This document shows positions 52,641 to 61,257 of a DNA stretch of 64,000 nt, piece after piece. The stretch covers positions 231,438 to 295,437 of the forward strand of contig NZ_JAIEUL010000003.1 in NCBI RefSeq assembly GCF_019599185.1. Direction: 5' to 3'. Under the pieces are notes generated by a model, which worked only from the letters and a program-made list of their open reading frames with translations, made no database searches and was not told the origin of the DNA. Each line of letters begins with the position of its first letter. Position 1 is the stretch's first letter. This DNA is from Cryobacterium inferilacus (GTDB lineage Bacteria > Actinomycetota > Actinomycetes > Actinomycetales > Microbacteriaceae). Both the position numbers and the translations under genes were made by a program.

Positions 52641-53396
52641 ATGAACGACAACCAACCCGTTGCGGACAGCAACCGTGAAGAACTGATCAACGACGCTTTC
52701 GTGCGTGTGGCCAGCACCCTGGTCGACAGCTACGACGTCCTCGACATGCTGTCCACCCTCATGAACACCTGCACTGAACTTCTCAGCGTTCAAGCCGGCG
52801 GCATCCTCCTTCTGGACAGCAGCAATGAACTGGAGCTGGTCGCCTCGACCAGCGAAGAAGCCGAACTGGTGGAAATCATGATCGTGGCGGCCGGTGCAGG
52901 CCCATGCATCGACTGCTTCGAGACCGGCACGGTGGTCAGCGTCCCCGACATCGAGCGCGACCTCAGGGACTGGCCGCGGTTCCGTCGCACGGCGCTCGAA
53001 CAGGGCTTCAAGGCCGCCCATGCCACTCCCCTCCGGCTGCACGGCGAGGTCATCGGGGCGATGAACCTGTTGAGCACCACAACCGGCGCGCTCAGCGACC
53101 GCGACGCCCAGCTCGCCCAGGCGCTGGCGGATGTGGCGACCGTCGGCATCCTGCACGAACGCAGTCTTCGCCAGCCCGAGATCGTCGCCGCCCAACTACA
53201 CCTCGCCTTGGACACCAGAATCCTGGTGGAGCAGGCCAAGGGCGTTCTGGCGCAGCTGCGCTCCTGCACCATGTCCGAGGCGTTCGACGCGCTGCGCAGC
53301 TACGCCCGCGAGCACAGCGTCACCCTGCGCAGCGCGGCGGAGGGCGTGGTGAACCGCACCATCTCCGTCGACGAGCTCGTGGGCCAGGCCCGCTAG
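52641..53396 (+). CDS. GAF-ANTAR domain regulator 2
   Basis: A 251-aa protein with a GAF domain (residues about 20-170, VRVASTLVDSYDVLDMLSTL, PCIDCFETG, AMNLLSTTTGALSDRD) and a C-terminal ANTAR domain (TRILVEQAKGVLAQLRSCTM then AFDALRSYAREHSVTLRSAA). The CIDC pair inside the GAF domain could bind a ligand or respond to redox; this is speculative. It is translationally close to regulator 1, so the two probably heterodimerise or act in sequence. Confidence 0.9.
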   Translation: MNDNQPVADSNREELINDAFVRVASTLVDSYDVLDMLSTLMNTCTELLSVQAGGILLLDSSNELELVASTSEEAELVEIMIVAAGAGPCIDCFETGTVVSVPDIERDLRDWPRFRRTALEQGFKAAHATPLRLHGEVIGAMNLLSTTTGALSDRDAQLAQALADVATVGILHERSLRQPEIVAAQLHLALDTRILVEQAKGVLAQLRSCTMSEAFDALRSYAREHSVTLRSAAEGVVNRTISVDELVGQAR

Positions 53397-53409
53397 ACCG
53401 CGCGAGAGG

Positions 53410-54756
53410 TCAGGCGAACCCGAAGGCCAACGGGAAGACCACGACAACCACCAGGGCCCAGAGCCCGTAGACCGGCAGGTACCGGGTCTGCCAGCGCTCG
53501 AGAGCGCTGAAGGGCGTTCTGCCGCGCAGGAATCCGACCGTGAGCCAGGCCGAGCGCACCAGGTGTGCGAGCAGCAGCAGATTGAGCCCGAGGGCGGCGA
53601 TCTTGTTGGCGCTGAAGCCGAATTCGGTGATGCGGGCCAGCATCGCGGTGAGCATGACGCCGTCTACAGCGAGGGCCACGATCACGAGCGCCAGCTGCAG
53701 CATGTCGAACAGGCCGGGCCGGGCCAGGGAGTCACGAGCCGAGATCGAATAGAGCAGCAGGCAGAGCACGAGCACCAGGATGGCGTTCATCAGGATGAGC
53801 AGGTCACGGTCCACGGTGCCGAGACCACCGGCGGTGGCCAGAACCGCGAGCAGGGCCAGCAGCATCACGATGGTGAGGGGCGTGAACACCCGGGTGAGGA
53901 CAGGGGCGATGTTCTCCACGACGTTCTGTTTGGCCTCGACGAGCCAGGCGGCCACAACAAGGGCTCCCGGCACGGCGAACGGCAGAATCCAGCCGCCAAG
54001 CACCGGCTCAGGGTCGATGCCCACGACGGCCAGAACGGCGACGGTGAGCGCCACGAGCACGGCCCCGCCGAGGGCGAGCAGCGTGTAGTAGATCGCCAGC
54101 TCACCGGTGAACCGCACGAAATCCATCCGTCGGGCATCGGACCGCCAGCGGCCACCGAGGTAGGCGACCCCGACGAGCGCCCAGAGCAGCACCGGTGCGT
54201 GCAGTGCGGCGAGCAGCTCGGTGGAGCCGCTCTCGGCGAAGGGGTAGACGTTGAGCAGGACCGCGAGTCCGGCGACCGAGGCGACCAGGGCGGCGAGCAC
54301 CGGAGCCGTGAGCCGACGCTTCCAGGCGAAGTAACCGGCAAGGAACGGCAGGATCAGCAGCCCGAGGTTGCGGGCCAGGCCGGTGCCGCCCTCGGACCAA
54401 CTGAAGCCGATCTTGACGGCGACGCCCGCACAGACGGCGACGGCGAGCACCACGGCCAGTTCCCGCCAGGCCGGGGTGCGGGCGTCGCTGTCGTCGGGAA
54501 CCAGAACGAGCTGCTTCCAGAGCCGATCCGAGTGTTCCCTGGCGAACTCCTGGGAGACGGCGTCGAGGTTGCCCAGTCGCTTGATCGCCACGAGAAAGGC
54601 CTCGTCGTGATCGAGACCGGTGGCCAGCAGGTCATCGATCTGCCCGCGCAGGTGGTCCTCGAGCTCATCGACATCGGCCGCCGCAATCGCCTGGCGGCGC
54701 TGCACGTATCCGCGCCAGCGATCCACCTGGGCTTCGAGGTCGGCGTCGAGGCCCAT
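53410..54756 (-). CDS. Permease-prefix-domain membrane protein
   Basis: A 448-aa protein. Residues 1-75 form a permease-prefix-type domain (YVQRRQAIAAADVDELEDHL, FLVAIKRLGNLDAVSQEFARE), usually found in front of PadR-regulated membrane proteins, followed by about 12 hydrophobic segments. The start overlaps the padR stop by one base (TGATG). The membrane part may be a DUF4153-like family; I am not certain. It is probably induced by ligands of the PadR regulator. Confidence 0.85.
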   Translation of the reverse strand: MGLDADLEAQVDRWRGYVQRRQAIAAADVDELEDHLRGQIDDLLATGLDHDEAFLVAIKRLGNLDAVSQEFAREHSDRLWKQLVLVPDDSDARTPAWRELAVVLAVAVCAGVAVKIGFSWSEGGTGLARNLGLLILPFLAGYFAWKRRLTAPVLAALVASVAGLAVLLNVYPFAESGSTELLAALHAPVLLWALVGVAYLGGRWRSDARRMDFVRFTGELAIYYTLLALGGAVLVALTVAVLAVVGIDPEPVLGGWILPFAVPGALVVAAWLVEAKQNVVENIAPVLTRVFTPLTIVMLLALLAVLATAGGLGTVDRDLLILMNAILVLVLCLLLYSISARDSLARPGLFDMLQLALVIVALAVDGVMLTAMLARITEFGFSANKIAALGLNLLLLAHLVRSAWLTVGFLRGRTPFSALERWQTRYLPVYGLWALVVVVVFPLAFGFA

Positions 54757-55133
54757 CAGGCCCACCCCTCCGCGCCCGTCGCCAACCGGGGTGGAGCCGG
54801 CCGGGGCGCGTCCTGCCAGACCTGACGCAGGGCATCCGCCATCACGGTCCACTGCGCCTGCCGTTCGGCCAACTGCTCACGGCCCGCGTCGGTGATGGCG
54901 TAGTGCTTACGACGGCGACCGACCTCCGACGTGGCCCAGAGCGAGGTGACGTAGCCCAGCCGCTCCAAGCGGTGCAGCAACGGGTAGAGCATGCCGTCTG
55001 TCCACTGCAGGCTGCCGCCGGAGAGCTCGCCGACCCGTTTGAGAATGGCGTACCCGTAGAGGTCACCGTCCAGCAGGATCCCCAGCACGAGCGGGGTCGC
55101 TGCGGCGGCAACCAGGTCTTTCTCGATGCGCAC
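54756..55133 (-). CDS. PadR family regulator
   Basis: A 125-aa PadR regulator with the winged helix GDLYGYAILKRVGELSGGSL and MLYPLLHRLERLGYV, then HYAITDAGREQL. It is the first gene of a two-gene operon with the permease-prefix protein and has two inverted repeats with the same CCTAG/CTAGG arms upstream (55177-55216), its likely operators. Confidence 0.93.
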   Translation of the reverse strand: MRIEKDLVAAAATPLVLGILLDGDLYGYAILKRVGELSGGSLQWTDGMLYPLLHRLERLGYVTSLWATSEVGRRRKHYAITDAGREQLAERQAQWTVMADALRQVWQDAPRPAPPRLATGAEGWA

Positions 55134-55176
55134 GGCGCCTCCTTGGTGGTCAGGGATTTGTGATCATGAGCGTCTC

Positions 55177-55216
55177 TACCTAGAGCTGCTAGGTATGGAA
55201 CCCTAGCACCTCTAGG
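55177..55216. promoter_or_regulatory. Twin PadR operators
   Basis: TACCTAG-N5-CTAGGTA (55177-55195) is a perfect 7-bp-arm inverted repeat, and CCTAG-N5-CTAGG (55202-55216) is a second, perfect 5-bp-arm copy. Their centres are 23 bp apart. Both lie within 85 bp upstream of the padR start. Confidence 0.82.
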
Positions 55217-55270
55217 TATAACACCGGAATGGGCGGGACAGCGAGCACCTCCGTGTGGCACAATGCCGCC

Positions 55271-56215
55271 GTGACCACTCAACCCGAACGCCGGATGCTC
55301 CTCGACACCGCCGCCCTGTACTTCCGCGCTTTCTACGGTGTGCCAGACACCGTGCGGTCGCCGGGCGGTGAGCCGGTGAACGCCGTGCGCGGCCTGCTCG
55401 ACATGATCGCCAGGCTCGCTACCGAGTTCCAGCCGACCGAGATCGTGGCCTGCTGGGACGACGACTGGCGCCCGCAGTGGCGAGTCGATCTCATCCCGAC
55501 CTACAAGACCCACCGGGTGGCCGCCGAACCGGCCACGGATGCCGACCCGTCGATCGAAGACGTGCCAGACCTGCTCAGCCCGCAGGTGCCGATCATCCGT
55601 GAGGTGCTCACCGCCCTCGGCATCCCCATTGTCGGCGTCGCCGAGCACGAGGCCGATGACGTGATCGGCACCCTCGCCTCCCACGGCGAGATTCCCGTGG
55701 ACGTGATCACCGGCGACCGTGACCTGTTCCAGCTCGTCGACGACTCCCGCGACGTGCGGGTGATATATACCGGGCGCGGCATGTCAAATTTGGAGGTCCT
55801 CACCGACGCGTCCCTCACCGCGAAGACCGGCGTCACCCCGTCCCAGTACGCCGACTTTGCGGCAATGCGCGGCGACGCCTCCGACGGCCTGCCCGGGGTG
55901 GCCGGCGTGGGCGAGAAAACCGCCGCAACGCTGCTGGCCGAGTTCGGTGACCTCACCGGCATTGTGGCCGCCGCGGCCGACCCCGCCGTGAAGATGGGGG
56001 CATCCGTGCGCGCGAAGATCGTCGCCGCCGCGGACTACCTCGAGGTGGCACCGGCCGTGGTGAACGTGGTGCGGGACCTCGACCTACCCGACGTCGACGC
56101 GCGCATCCGCCCCAGCACGCCGGATCAGGTGGCCGAGCTGGAACGCCTGAGCGCCGAGTGGGGTCTGAGCACGTCGATGAAGCGCGCTCGCGAGGCCCTT
56201 GCCGCCCTCGCTTGA
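55271..56215 (+). CDS. 5'-3' exonuclease (FEN/PIN-H3TH type)
   Basis: A 314-aa protein equal to the 5'-nuclease domain of DNA polymerase I as a separate protein. Acidic metal-binding motifs are visible: DTAALYFRAFYGVP, HEADDVIGTLA, and TGDRDLFQLV; the helix-three-turn-helix is DGLPGVAGVGEKTAATLL. It would trim 5' flaps and RNA primers. The GTG at 55271 is preferred because upstream residues are not family-like. Confidence 0.93.
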   Translation: MTTQPERRMLLDTAALYFRAFYGVPDTVRSPGGEPVNAVRGLLDMIARLATEFQPTEIVACWDDDWRPQWRVDLIPTYKTHRVAAEPATDADPSIEDVPDLLSPQVPIIREVLTALGIPIVGVAEHEADDVIGTLASHGEIPVDVITGDRDLFQLVDDSRDVRVIYTGRGMSNLEVLTDASLTAKTGVTPSQYADFAAMRGDASDGLPGVAGVGEKTAATLLAEFGDLTGIVAAAADPAVKMGASVRAKIVAAADYLEVAPAVVNVVRDLDLPDVDARIRPSTPDQVAELERLSAEWGLSTSMKRAREALAALA

Positions 56216-56260
56216 CCGAAATCACAGGGTTGCGACGCGGATTTTCGCGATTCGTCACGC

Positions 56261-56279
56261 CTCCAGGTGAAGCCTGGAG
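56261..56279 (+). terminator. Hairpin after the exonuclease gene
   Basis: CTCCAGG-TGAAG-CCTGGAG, a 7-bp stem with 5-nt loop 46 bp past the exonuclease stop. No T-run; a modest terminator candidate. Confidence 0.5.
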
Positions 56280-56414
56280 ATACGTCCAGGTTGCTTGAGT
56301 TCTGTTGTGGGCTGAACAAAGCTGGTGGGAATCGCCCTCATCCGGGCGCACCGCGAAGACGGCCCATACCCGCCGTCTCGACGCAGAATCTCGACGCACC
56401 ATGAAGAGGACACC

Positions 56415-57590
56415 GTGAAAGCACTCACTTGGCAGAGCTCCAAAAAGGTCGAGGTCAAAACCGTCGCCGATCCCGTGATCGAGAAGCCCACGGATGTGGT
56501 CATCCGCGTCACCTCCGCGGCCATCTGCGGCTCGGACCTGCACCTCTACAACGTGATGGGGCCGTTCCTGGCCAAGGACGACGTTCTCGGGCACGAGACC
56601 ATGGGCGTTGTTGAGGTTGTCGGCGCCGGCGTCACCTCGCTGTCGGTCGGCGACCGGGTGGTCATCCCGTTCGTGATCGCCTGCGGTGACTGCTTCATGT
56701 GCGACCAGGGCCTCACCACCCAGTGCGAGACCACCCAGAACCGCGATTCGGGCACCGGCGCCAGCCTCTACGGCTTCAGCGAGCTGTACGGTTCCGTTCC
56801 CGGCGGCCAGGCCGAGAAGCTCCGGGTTCCGTTCGCGGACTTCAACGCCATCAAGGTCGGCGCCGACCTGCCCGACGACCGTTACCTGTTCCTCAGCGAC
56901 ATCCTGCCCACCGCCTGGCAGGGCGTGCAGTACGCCGACGTACCGGCCGGCGGCACCCTCGCCGTGATCGGGCTGGGCCCGGTGGGCCAGTTCGCCAGCC
57001 GTATCGGTCGCCACCTGGGCTTGCGGGTTCTCGGTGTCGACCCGGTGAAGGAGCGCCGCGACATGGCCGCACGGCACGGTGTGGAGGTCTTCGACCTCGA
57101 CGACGACATCGTCGCCACCCTCAAGGCCACCACGGACGGCCGCGGACCGGACTCGGTCGTGGACGCCGTAGGCATGGAGGCGCACGGCAACCCCGCCGCC
57201 GCGTTCACCCAGTACGCCGCCGGCCTGCTGCCGGATGCGGTGGCCAAGAAGGTCTTCACCACGGTGGGCGTGGACCGCCTGGCCGCGCTGCACATGGCGC
57301 TGGACCTGGTGCGCCGCGGCGGCACGGTGTCGGTGAGCGGCGTGTACTCTGGCGTCGCCGACCCGATGCCGCTGATGAACATGTTCGACAAGCAGATTCA
57401 GCTGCGGATGGGGCAGTGCAACGTGCAGCATTGGATCGACGACCTGCTGCCGCTGGTAGAGGACCCGGCCGACCCGCTGGGCGTGATGGACCTCGTCACC
57501 CACCGGGTGGCCCTGGACCGCGCGCCGGAGATGTACGAGACCTTCAGCGCCAAGGACGACGGCTGCATCAAGGTTGTGCTCACGCCGTAA
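56415..57590 (+). CDS. Zinc-dependent alcohol/formaldehyde-dehydrogenase-like enzyme
   Basis: A 391-aa MDR-superfamily dehydrogenase: VKALTWQSSKKVEVKTV start, catalytic-zinc residues in AICGSDLHLYN and GHETMG, structural-zinc cysteines CGDCFMC, Rossmann motif GLGPVG. The long insertion (TTQNRDSGTGASLYGFSELY) and size fit the glutathione-independent formaldehyde-dehydrogenase-like subgroup. The GTG at 56415 is chosen (GAGGACACC upstream). Confidence 0.9.
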   Translation: MKALTWQSSKKVEVKTVADPVIEKPTDVVIRVTSAAICGSDLHLYNVMGPFLAKDDVLGHETMGVVEVVGAGVTSLSVGDRVVIPFVIACGDCFMCDQGLTTQCETTQNRDSGTGASLYGFSELYGSVPGGQAEKLRVPFADFNAIKVGADLPDDRYLFLSDILPTAWQGVQYADVPAGGTLAVIGLGPVGQFASRIGRHLGLRVLGVDPVKERRDMAARHGVEVFDLDDDIVATLKATTDGRGPDSVVDAVGMEAHGNPAAAFTQYAAGLLPDAVAKKVFTTVGVDRLAALHMALDLVRRGGTVSVSGVYSGVADPMPLMNMFDKQIQLRMGQCNVQHWIDDLLPLVEDPADPLGVMDLVTHRVALDRAPEMYETFSAKDDGCIKVVLTP

Positions 57591-57620
57591 CCGCCAGCTG
57601 CCCACCCGTGGACGCCCGGG

Positions 57621-58154
57621 TCAGTCTTGTCGGTCGAGCAGCAGGTAGGTGTACGCGGCCAGGGTCGCCGCATCCACGATGTCACCGTCGCGGATCATCC
57701 GCCGGAAGTCGCTCTCGCTGAACCAACGGTGCACCATGTCCTGTTCGGTGATCTCCCGCTCGGGCGGCCCTGGCGTCAGCTCGGTGGCCAGGTAGAGATC
57801 GCAGCCCTGGCTGCTGTGACCGTAGGCGGTGTAGAAGTGCGCCAGGTGACGGATGCTCCCGGCCCGCAACCCGGTCTCCTCCGCCAGCTCGGCGCGGGCG
57901 AGGTCCTCCTGGCTGCCGTCGTTCTCGGTCGGCCAGGAGCCCTGCGGAAATTCCCACGCCCGCCGCCCCACGGTGTAGCGGAACTGCTCCACCAACCAGA
58001 ATCCGTCGTCGGCGAACGGCACGACGATGGCGAAGTCGGGCTTGTCGACGACGCCGTAGATGCCCTCCGACCCGTCCGGCCGGCGCACCACGTCCTCGCG
58101 CACGGTCATCCAGGCGTTGCTGTACACCTCGCGGGTGGATACGGCTTCAGTCAT
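57621..58154 (-). CDS. NUDIX hydrolase
   Basis: A 177-aa NUDIX protein with the nudix box QEDLARAELAEETGLRAG preceded by AWEFPQGSWPTEND; the usual first Arg of REUxEE is Ala here. The remainder resembles ADP-ribose pyrophosphatase. Convergent with the preceding dehydrogenase. The ATG at 58154 is preferred over 58178. Confidence 0.88.
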   Translation of the reverse strand: MTEAVSTREVYSNAWMTVREDVVRRPDGSEGIYGVVDKPDFAIVVPFADDGFWLVEQFRYTVGRRAWEFPQGSWPTENDGSQEDLARAELAEETGLRAGSIRHLAHFYTAYGHSSQGCDLYLATELTPGPPEREITEQDMVHRWFSESDFRRMIRDGDIVDAATLAAYTYLLLDRQD

Positions 58155-58286
58155 GGGGCACCGCCTCTCCGCTCCCATCCAATCAGCCTCGTTCCGCGGC
58201 CGGTAACCGGGGCCTCGAAAACCAATCGTTTGCGGAAGACCGTCGCGCCGGTGGCGTGTGCGGGCGAGCGTCAGTGTCGGTGGTAG

Positions 58287-58301
58287 CTGAGATGATCTCA
58301 G
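58287..58301. promoter_or_regulatory. 15-bp perfect palindrome at the DUF222-HNH start
   Basis: CTGAGAT-G-ATCTCAG ends two bases before the ATG at 58303 and occupies the place where a ribosome binding site should be. It could be an operator or an RNA hairpin limiting translation; no cognate regulator is adjacent. Confidence 0.5.
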
Positions 58302-58302
58302 T

Positions 58303-59895
58303 ATGAGTAGCCCAGACCAGGCACCACCGCCAGTTCCGGATGATGACGACTACTCTCCGGAACCCGTTCCACCCGGATCCACCCCCGCCCCTGACCATCC
58401 GCCCGGGCCTGATCCGGCCGACCCCGAGTGGGTGCGCTCGGAGCTCGTGCGCCGCACCGAGCTGATCGCGGCCGAGCACCGCGCCATCGCGCAAGCGCAA
58501 GCCCGGCAGGCCGAACGGCTGGTCGAGCTGCAGCTCTGGAGCGAGGAACCACAGGTGGCGTGCCGACTGCAGGGCAGTCTGGAAGCCATTCACCTGGCCG
58601 ACCGGGACGCCGCGACGCTCAGCGCGTGTCAGGCCCGGGCGGTCGCGTTCGGCCGGTGGGAGGACCGGGAGGTGGCCCGGCGCACGATCGTGAGCGAGAC
58701 GGCGTGCCTGCTCAACCTGCACGAACGCACCGTCGAGCGGCTGCTGGACGAATCACTGTGGTTGCTCTCAGCCCCGGCGACGTTCGATGCTTTGACGGCC
58801 GGCGAGATCAGCTACCCGCACGCCAAGGCGCTGATCGACCAGATGCGCACCCTGCCCGAGGCCGACCAGGCCGCGTTCGAAGACGCGGTGCTGCCGCACG
58901 CGAAAACCCTGCCGGTGGGCCGGTTCACCAATCGCGCCCAACGGCTGCGGGAGAAACAGCACCCGGAATCCATCGTGACCCGCACCAAGAACGCTCTCGC
59001 CGACCGGCACACCCGGTGGGAACCCGCCGCGGACGGGATGGGCTGGTTGCACTGGTACGGCACCGCCCACGACACCAAATCCGCGTTCGACCGCATCGAT
59101 ACCACTGCCAAGACCTTGCAGAAGCACGGCGACACCGACGCGGGAACGGGCGCGGCAACGGGCTCGGGCTCGGCGGCTGAGCGGGCGGAGGCCGAGCAGC
59201 AGCGCAAGCGCGGCCTCGCCCAACTCCGGGCGGACATCACCCGGGCCCTGCTGCTGGACGGTGTCACCCCCGACGGGCTCGGCGCCGGCATCCGCGGCAC
59301 GGTGATGATCACCGTGCCGGTCCTCACCCTCCTCGGCCAGAGCGATGAACCCGCCACTCTCGAGGGCTACGGGCCGATCTCCCCCGAGACCGCAAGGGAA
59401 ATCGCCGCCACCGCACCCAGCTTCACCCGGCTGCTCACACACCCGGAGACCGGCGTCGTGCTCTCGCTGGGGAAGACCCAGTACAAGAACACGAAGGCCA
59501 TGAAGAAGTGGTTGCGGATGCGCGACGAAACCTGCCGGTTCCCCGGCTGCAACCGGCCCGCGGTGAAATCAGATGTGGATCACACCGACGACTGGGCCAA
59601 CGGCGGCAGCACCGACTGCGACAACCTCGCCCATCTCTGCGAAGCCCACCACCGGCTCAAACACCTCTCCCGGTGGCAGGTCGTTCAGGAGCCCGGTGGG
59701 GTGCTGCTCTGGACCTCGCCGGGCAGGCGCAGCTACCGCACCGACCCGGCCAACCCGGTCGCACCACCCCGACCCAGACCCCCGGTGGTGACACCTAAAA
59801 GCCGCAGACGACCGGCCGCGGCGAGCTACCTGATGCCCGAACATCAGCCCACACGTCGCCCGTCACCGCCGGTACCCGAGAACCCGCCGTTCTGA
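58303..59895 (+). CDS. DUF222-HNH endonuclease family protein
   Basis: A 530-aa protein with an N-terminal DUF222 domain (about 60-330) and a C-terminal HNH motif (CRFPGCNRPAVKSDVDHTDD, then HLCEAHHRLKH). It resembles the 13E12-repeat family that is multicopy in Mycobacterium and common in Microbacteriaceae; members are suspected but not proven to be mobile or defensive nucleases. The Pro-rich ends are disordered. No repeats flank it here. Confidence 0.9.
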   Translation: MSSPDQAPPPVPDDDDYSPEPVPPGSTPAPDHPPGPDPADPEWVRSELVRRTELIAAEHRAIAQAQARQAERLVELQLWSEEPQVACRLQGSLEAIHLADRDAATLSACQARAVAFGRWEDREVARRTIVSETACLLNLHERTVERLLDESLWLLSAPATFDALTAGEISYPHAKALIDQMRTLPEADQAAFEDAVLPHAKTLPVGRFTNRAQRLREKQHPESIVTRTKNALADRHTRWEPAADGMGWLHWYGTAHDTKSAFDRIDTTAKTLQKHGDTDAGTGAATGSGSAAERAEAEQQRKRGLAQLRADITRALLLDGVTPDGLGAGIRGTVMITVPVLTLLGQSDEPATLEGYGPISPETAREIAATAPSFTRLLTHPETGVVLSLGKTQYKNTKAMKKWLRMRDETCRFPGCNRPAVKSDVDHTDDWANGGSTDCDNLAHLCEAHHRLKHLSRWQVVQEPGGVLLWTSPGRRSYRTDPANPVAPPRPRPPVVTPKSRRRPAAASYLMPEHQPTRRPSPPVPENPPF

Positions 59896-59940
59896 GTCGA
59901 GCGACGAGCTCAGAGGAGGTGGTTCCCTAGACTCGGATCC

Positions 59941-61257
59941 ATGTCCCCGATGAGTGCAGAGTACGAGATCCGCCGGTTTGAGCCGGCAGCACCAGACGAG
60001 CCCGGCTACCCCGAGGCCACGGCGTGGGACAAGGCGGTGTCGTTCGGGTTCCATGAGGAGCGCAGCACCGACGAGCGGATGAAGGAATCCATCGCCATGA
60101 GCCGGGTGGACGGTGCCGTCTACACGGGTGCCTACCAAACCGGTCAGCCGGCTCCGCACTCGCTGGGCATCGAGGTGCCCGTCGCCACCTTCGGCACCCG
60201 ACGCAGCACTCTCAACATCGGGTTCGGCAGGCTGCTGGATGCGCATCTGATCACCGGAGTCACTGTGCGCACATCGCACCGTCGACGCGGCCTGTTGCGC
60301 CGGATGATGACCGAAGACCTCGCCCTGGCGAAGGCCGCCGGCGTCGGCATCGCCGCGCTCACGGCATCCGAGGCGTCGATCTATGGTCGCTTCGGGTTCG
60401 GTGTGGCCACCGCCGAGCAGAGCATCACGGTTGATACCAGCGCCAAGTTCAAGCTTGCTCATCAGCCGGTGGGAACCGTGGAGGTCGCCGACCCCGAGGT
60501 GCTGCTCGAGCTGGCACCCCAGGTCTTCGCCCAGCTGCACGCCGAACAGCCGGGATCGATCGGGCGGCAGGAGTTCTACCGCCAGCTGGCCGCAGGCAAG
60601 ACGAGCCGTGAGGGCGGGCCAGACACCAAGGTGAAGGTGGCACTGCACTATGCGCCCGCCGAGACCGGCGACGGTTCGGCCGTGGGAACGGTCGACGGTT
60701 ACGTCTCGTACCGTTTCGGCGGCTGGGACAAGACTCCCGCCACGATGGAGATCGTGGACCTGGTGGCGGCGACCCCGGCGGCCTACCTGGAGCTCTGGCA
60801 GTATCTGGCGGCCATCGACCTGGTGGAGCGGATCACCTGGAACGAGTCACCGGTCGACAACCCACTGAGCTGGGCCCTGGTGGATGCGCGGTGCGTGGCG
60901 GCGTCGAACCCGCGCGACCTGCTCTGGCTGCGCATCCTGGATGTGCGCCAGGCACTCGAAGCGCGCCAGTTCGCCGCCGACGGCACACTGGTTCTGCGGG
61001 TCACCGACGAACTGGGTCTCACCGCGGGCACCTTCTCGCTCGAGGTGCAGGGCGGCACGGCGCGGGTGACCGTCTCCGATGAGGCACCCGATCTGCACCT
61101 GGACATCGCCGCTCTCTCGTCGATCTACCTGGGCGCGGTGAACCCCGTGTCACTGGCGGCGGCGAACAAGCTGCGTGAACACACCGCGGGCGCAGCATTC
61201 CTGCTCGCCCGACTGTTCGCCGTCGAGCGCCCGGCGCACTGCCTCACGCACTTCTAG
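59941..61257 (+). CDS. Eis-like GNAT acetyltransferase
   Basis: A 438-aa protein with Eis architecture: an N-terminal GNAT domain (ITGVTVRTSHRRRGLLRRMM as the acetyl-CoA loop), a second degenerate GNAT domain, and a C-terminal sterol-carrier-like domain ending in Phe (HCLTHF), whose carboxylate acts as the general base in mycobacterial Eis. Eis acetylates aminoglycosides and Lys residues; the substrate here is unknown. An alternative ATG lies at 59950. Convergent with the C39-like gene, with a 4-bp overlap (61254-61257). Confidence 0.88.
   Translation: MSPMSAEYEIRRFEPAAPDEPGYPEATAWDKAVSFGFHEERSTDERMKESIAMSRVDGAVYTGAYQTGQPAPHSLGIEVPVATFGTRRSTLNIGFGRLLDAHLITGVTVRTSHRRRGLLRRMMTEDLALAKAAGVGIAALTASEASIYGRFGFGVATAEQSITVDTSAKFKLAHQPVGTVEVADPEVLLELAPQVFAQLHAEQPGSIGRQEFYRQLAAGKTSREGGPDTKVKVALHYAPAETGDGSAVGTVDGYVSYRFGGWDKTPATMEIVDLVAATPAAYLELWQYLAAIDLVERITWNESPVDNPLSWALVDARCVAASNPRDLLWLRILDVRQALEARQFAADGTLVLRVTDELGLTAGTFSLEVQGGTARVTVSDEAPDLHLDIAALSSIYLGAVNPVSLAAANKLREHTAGAAFLLARLFAVERPAHCLTHF

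Noticed and set aside
58303..59895. Mobile element or homing endonuclease
   Set aside because: An HNH motif is present, but there are no flanking repeats, split host gene or intron features. I keep it as a DUF222-HNH family gene.
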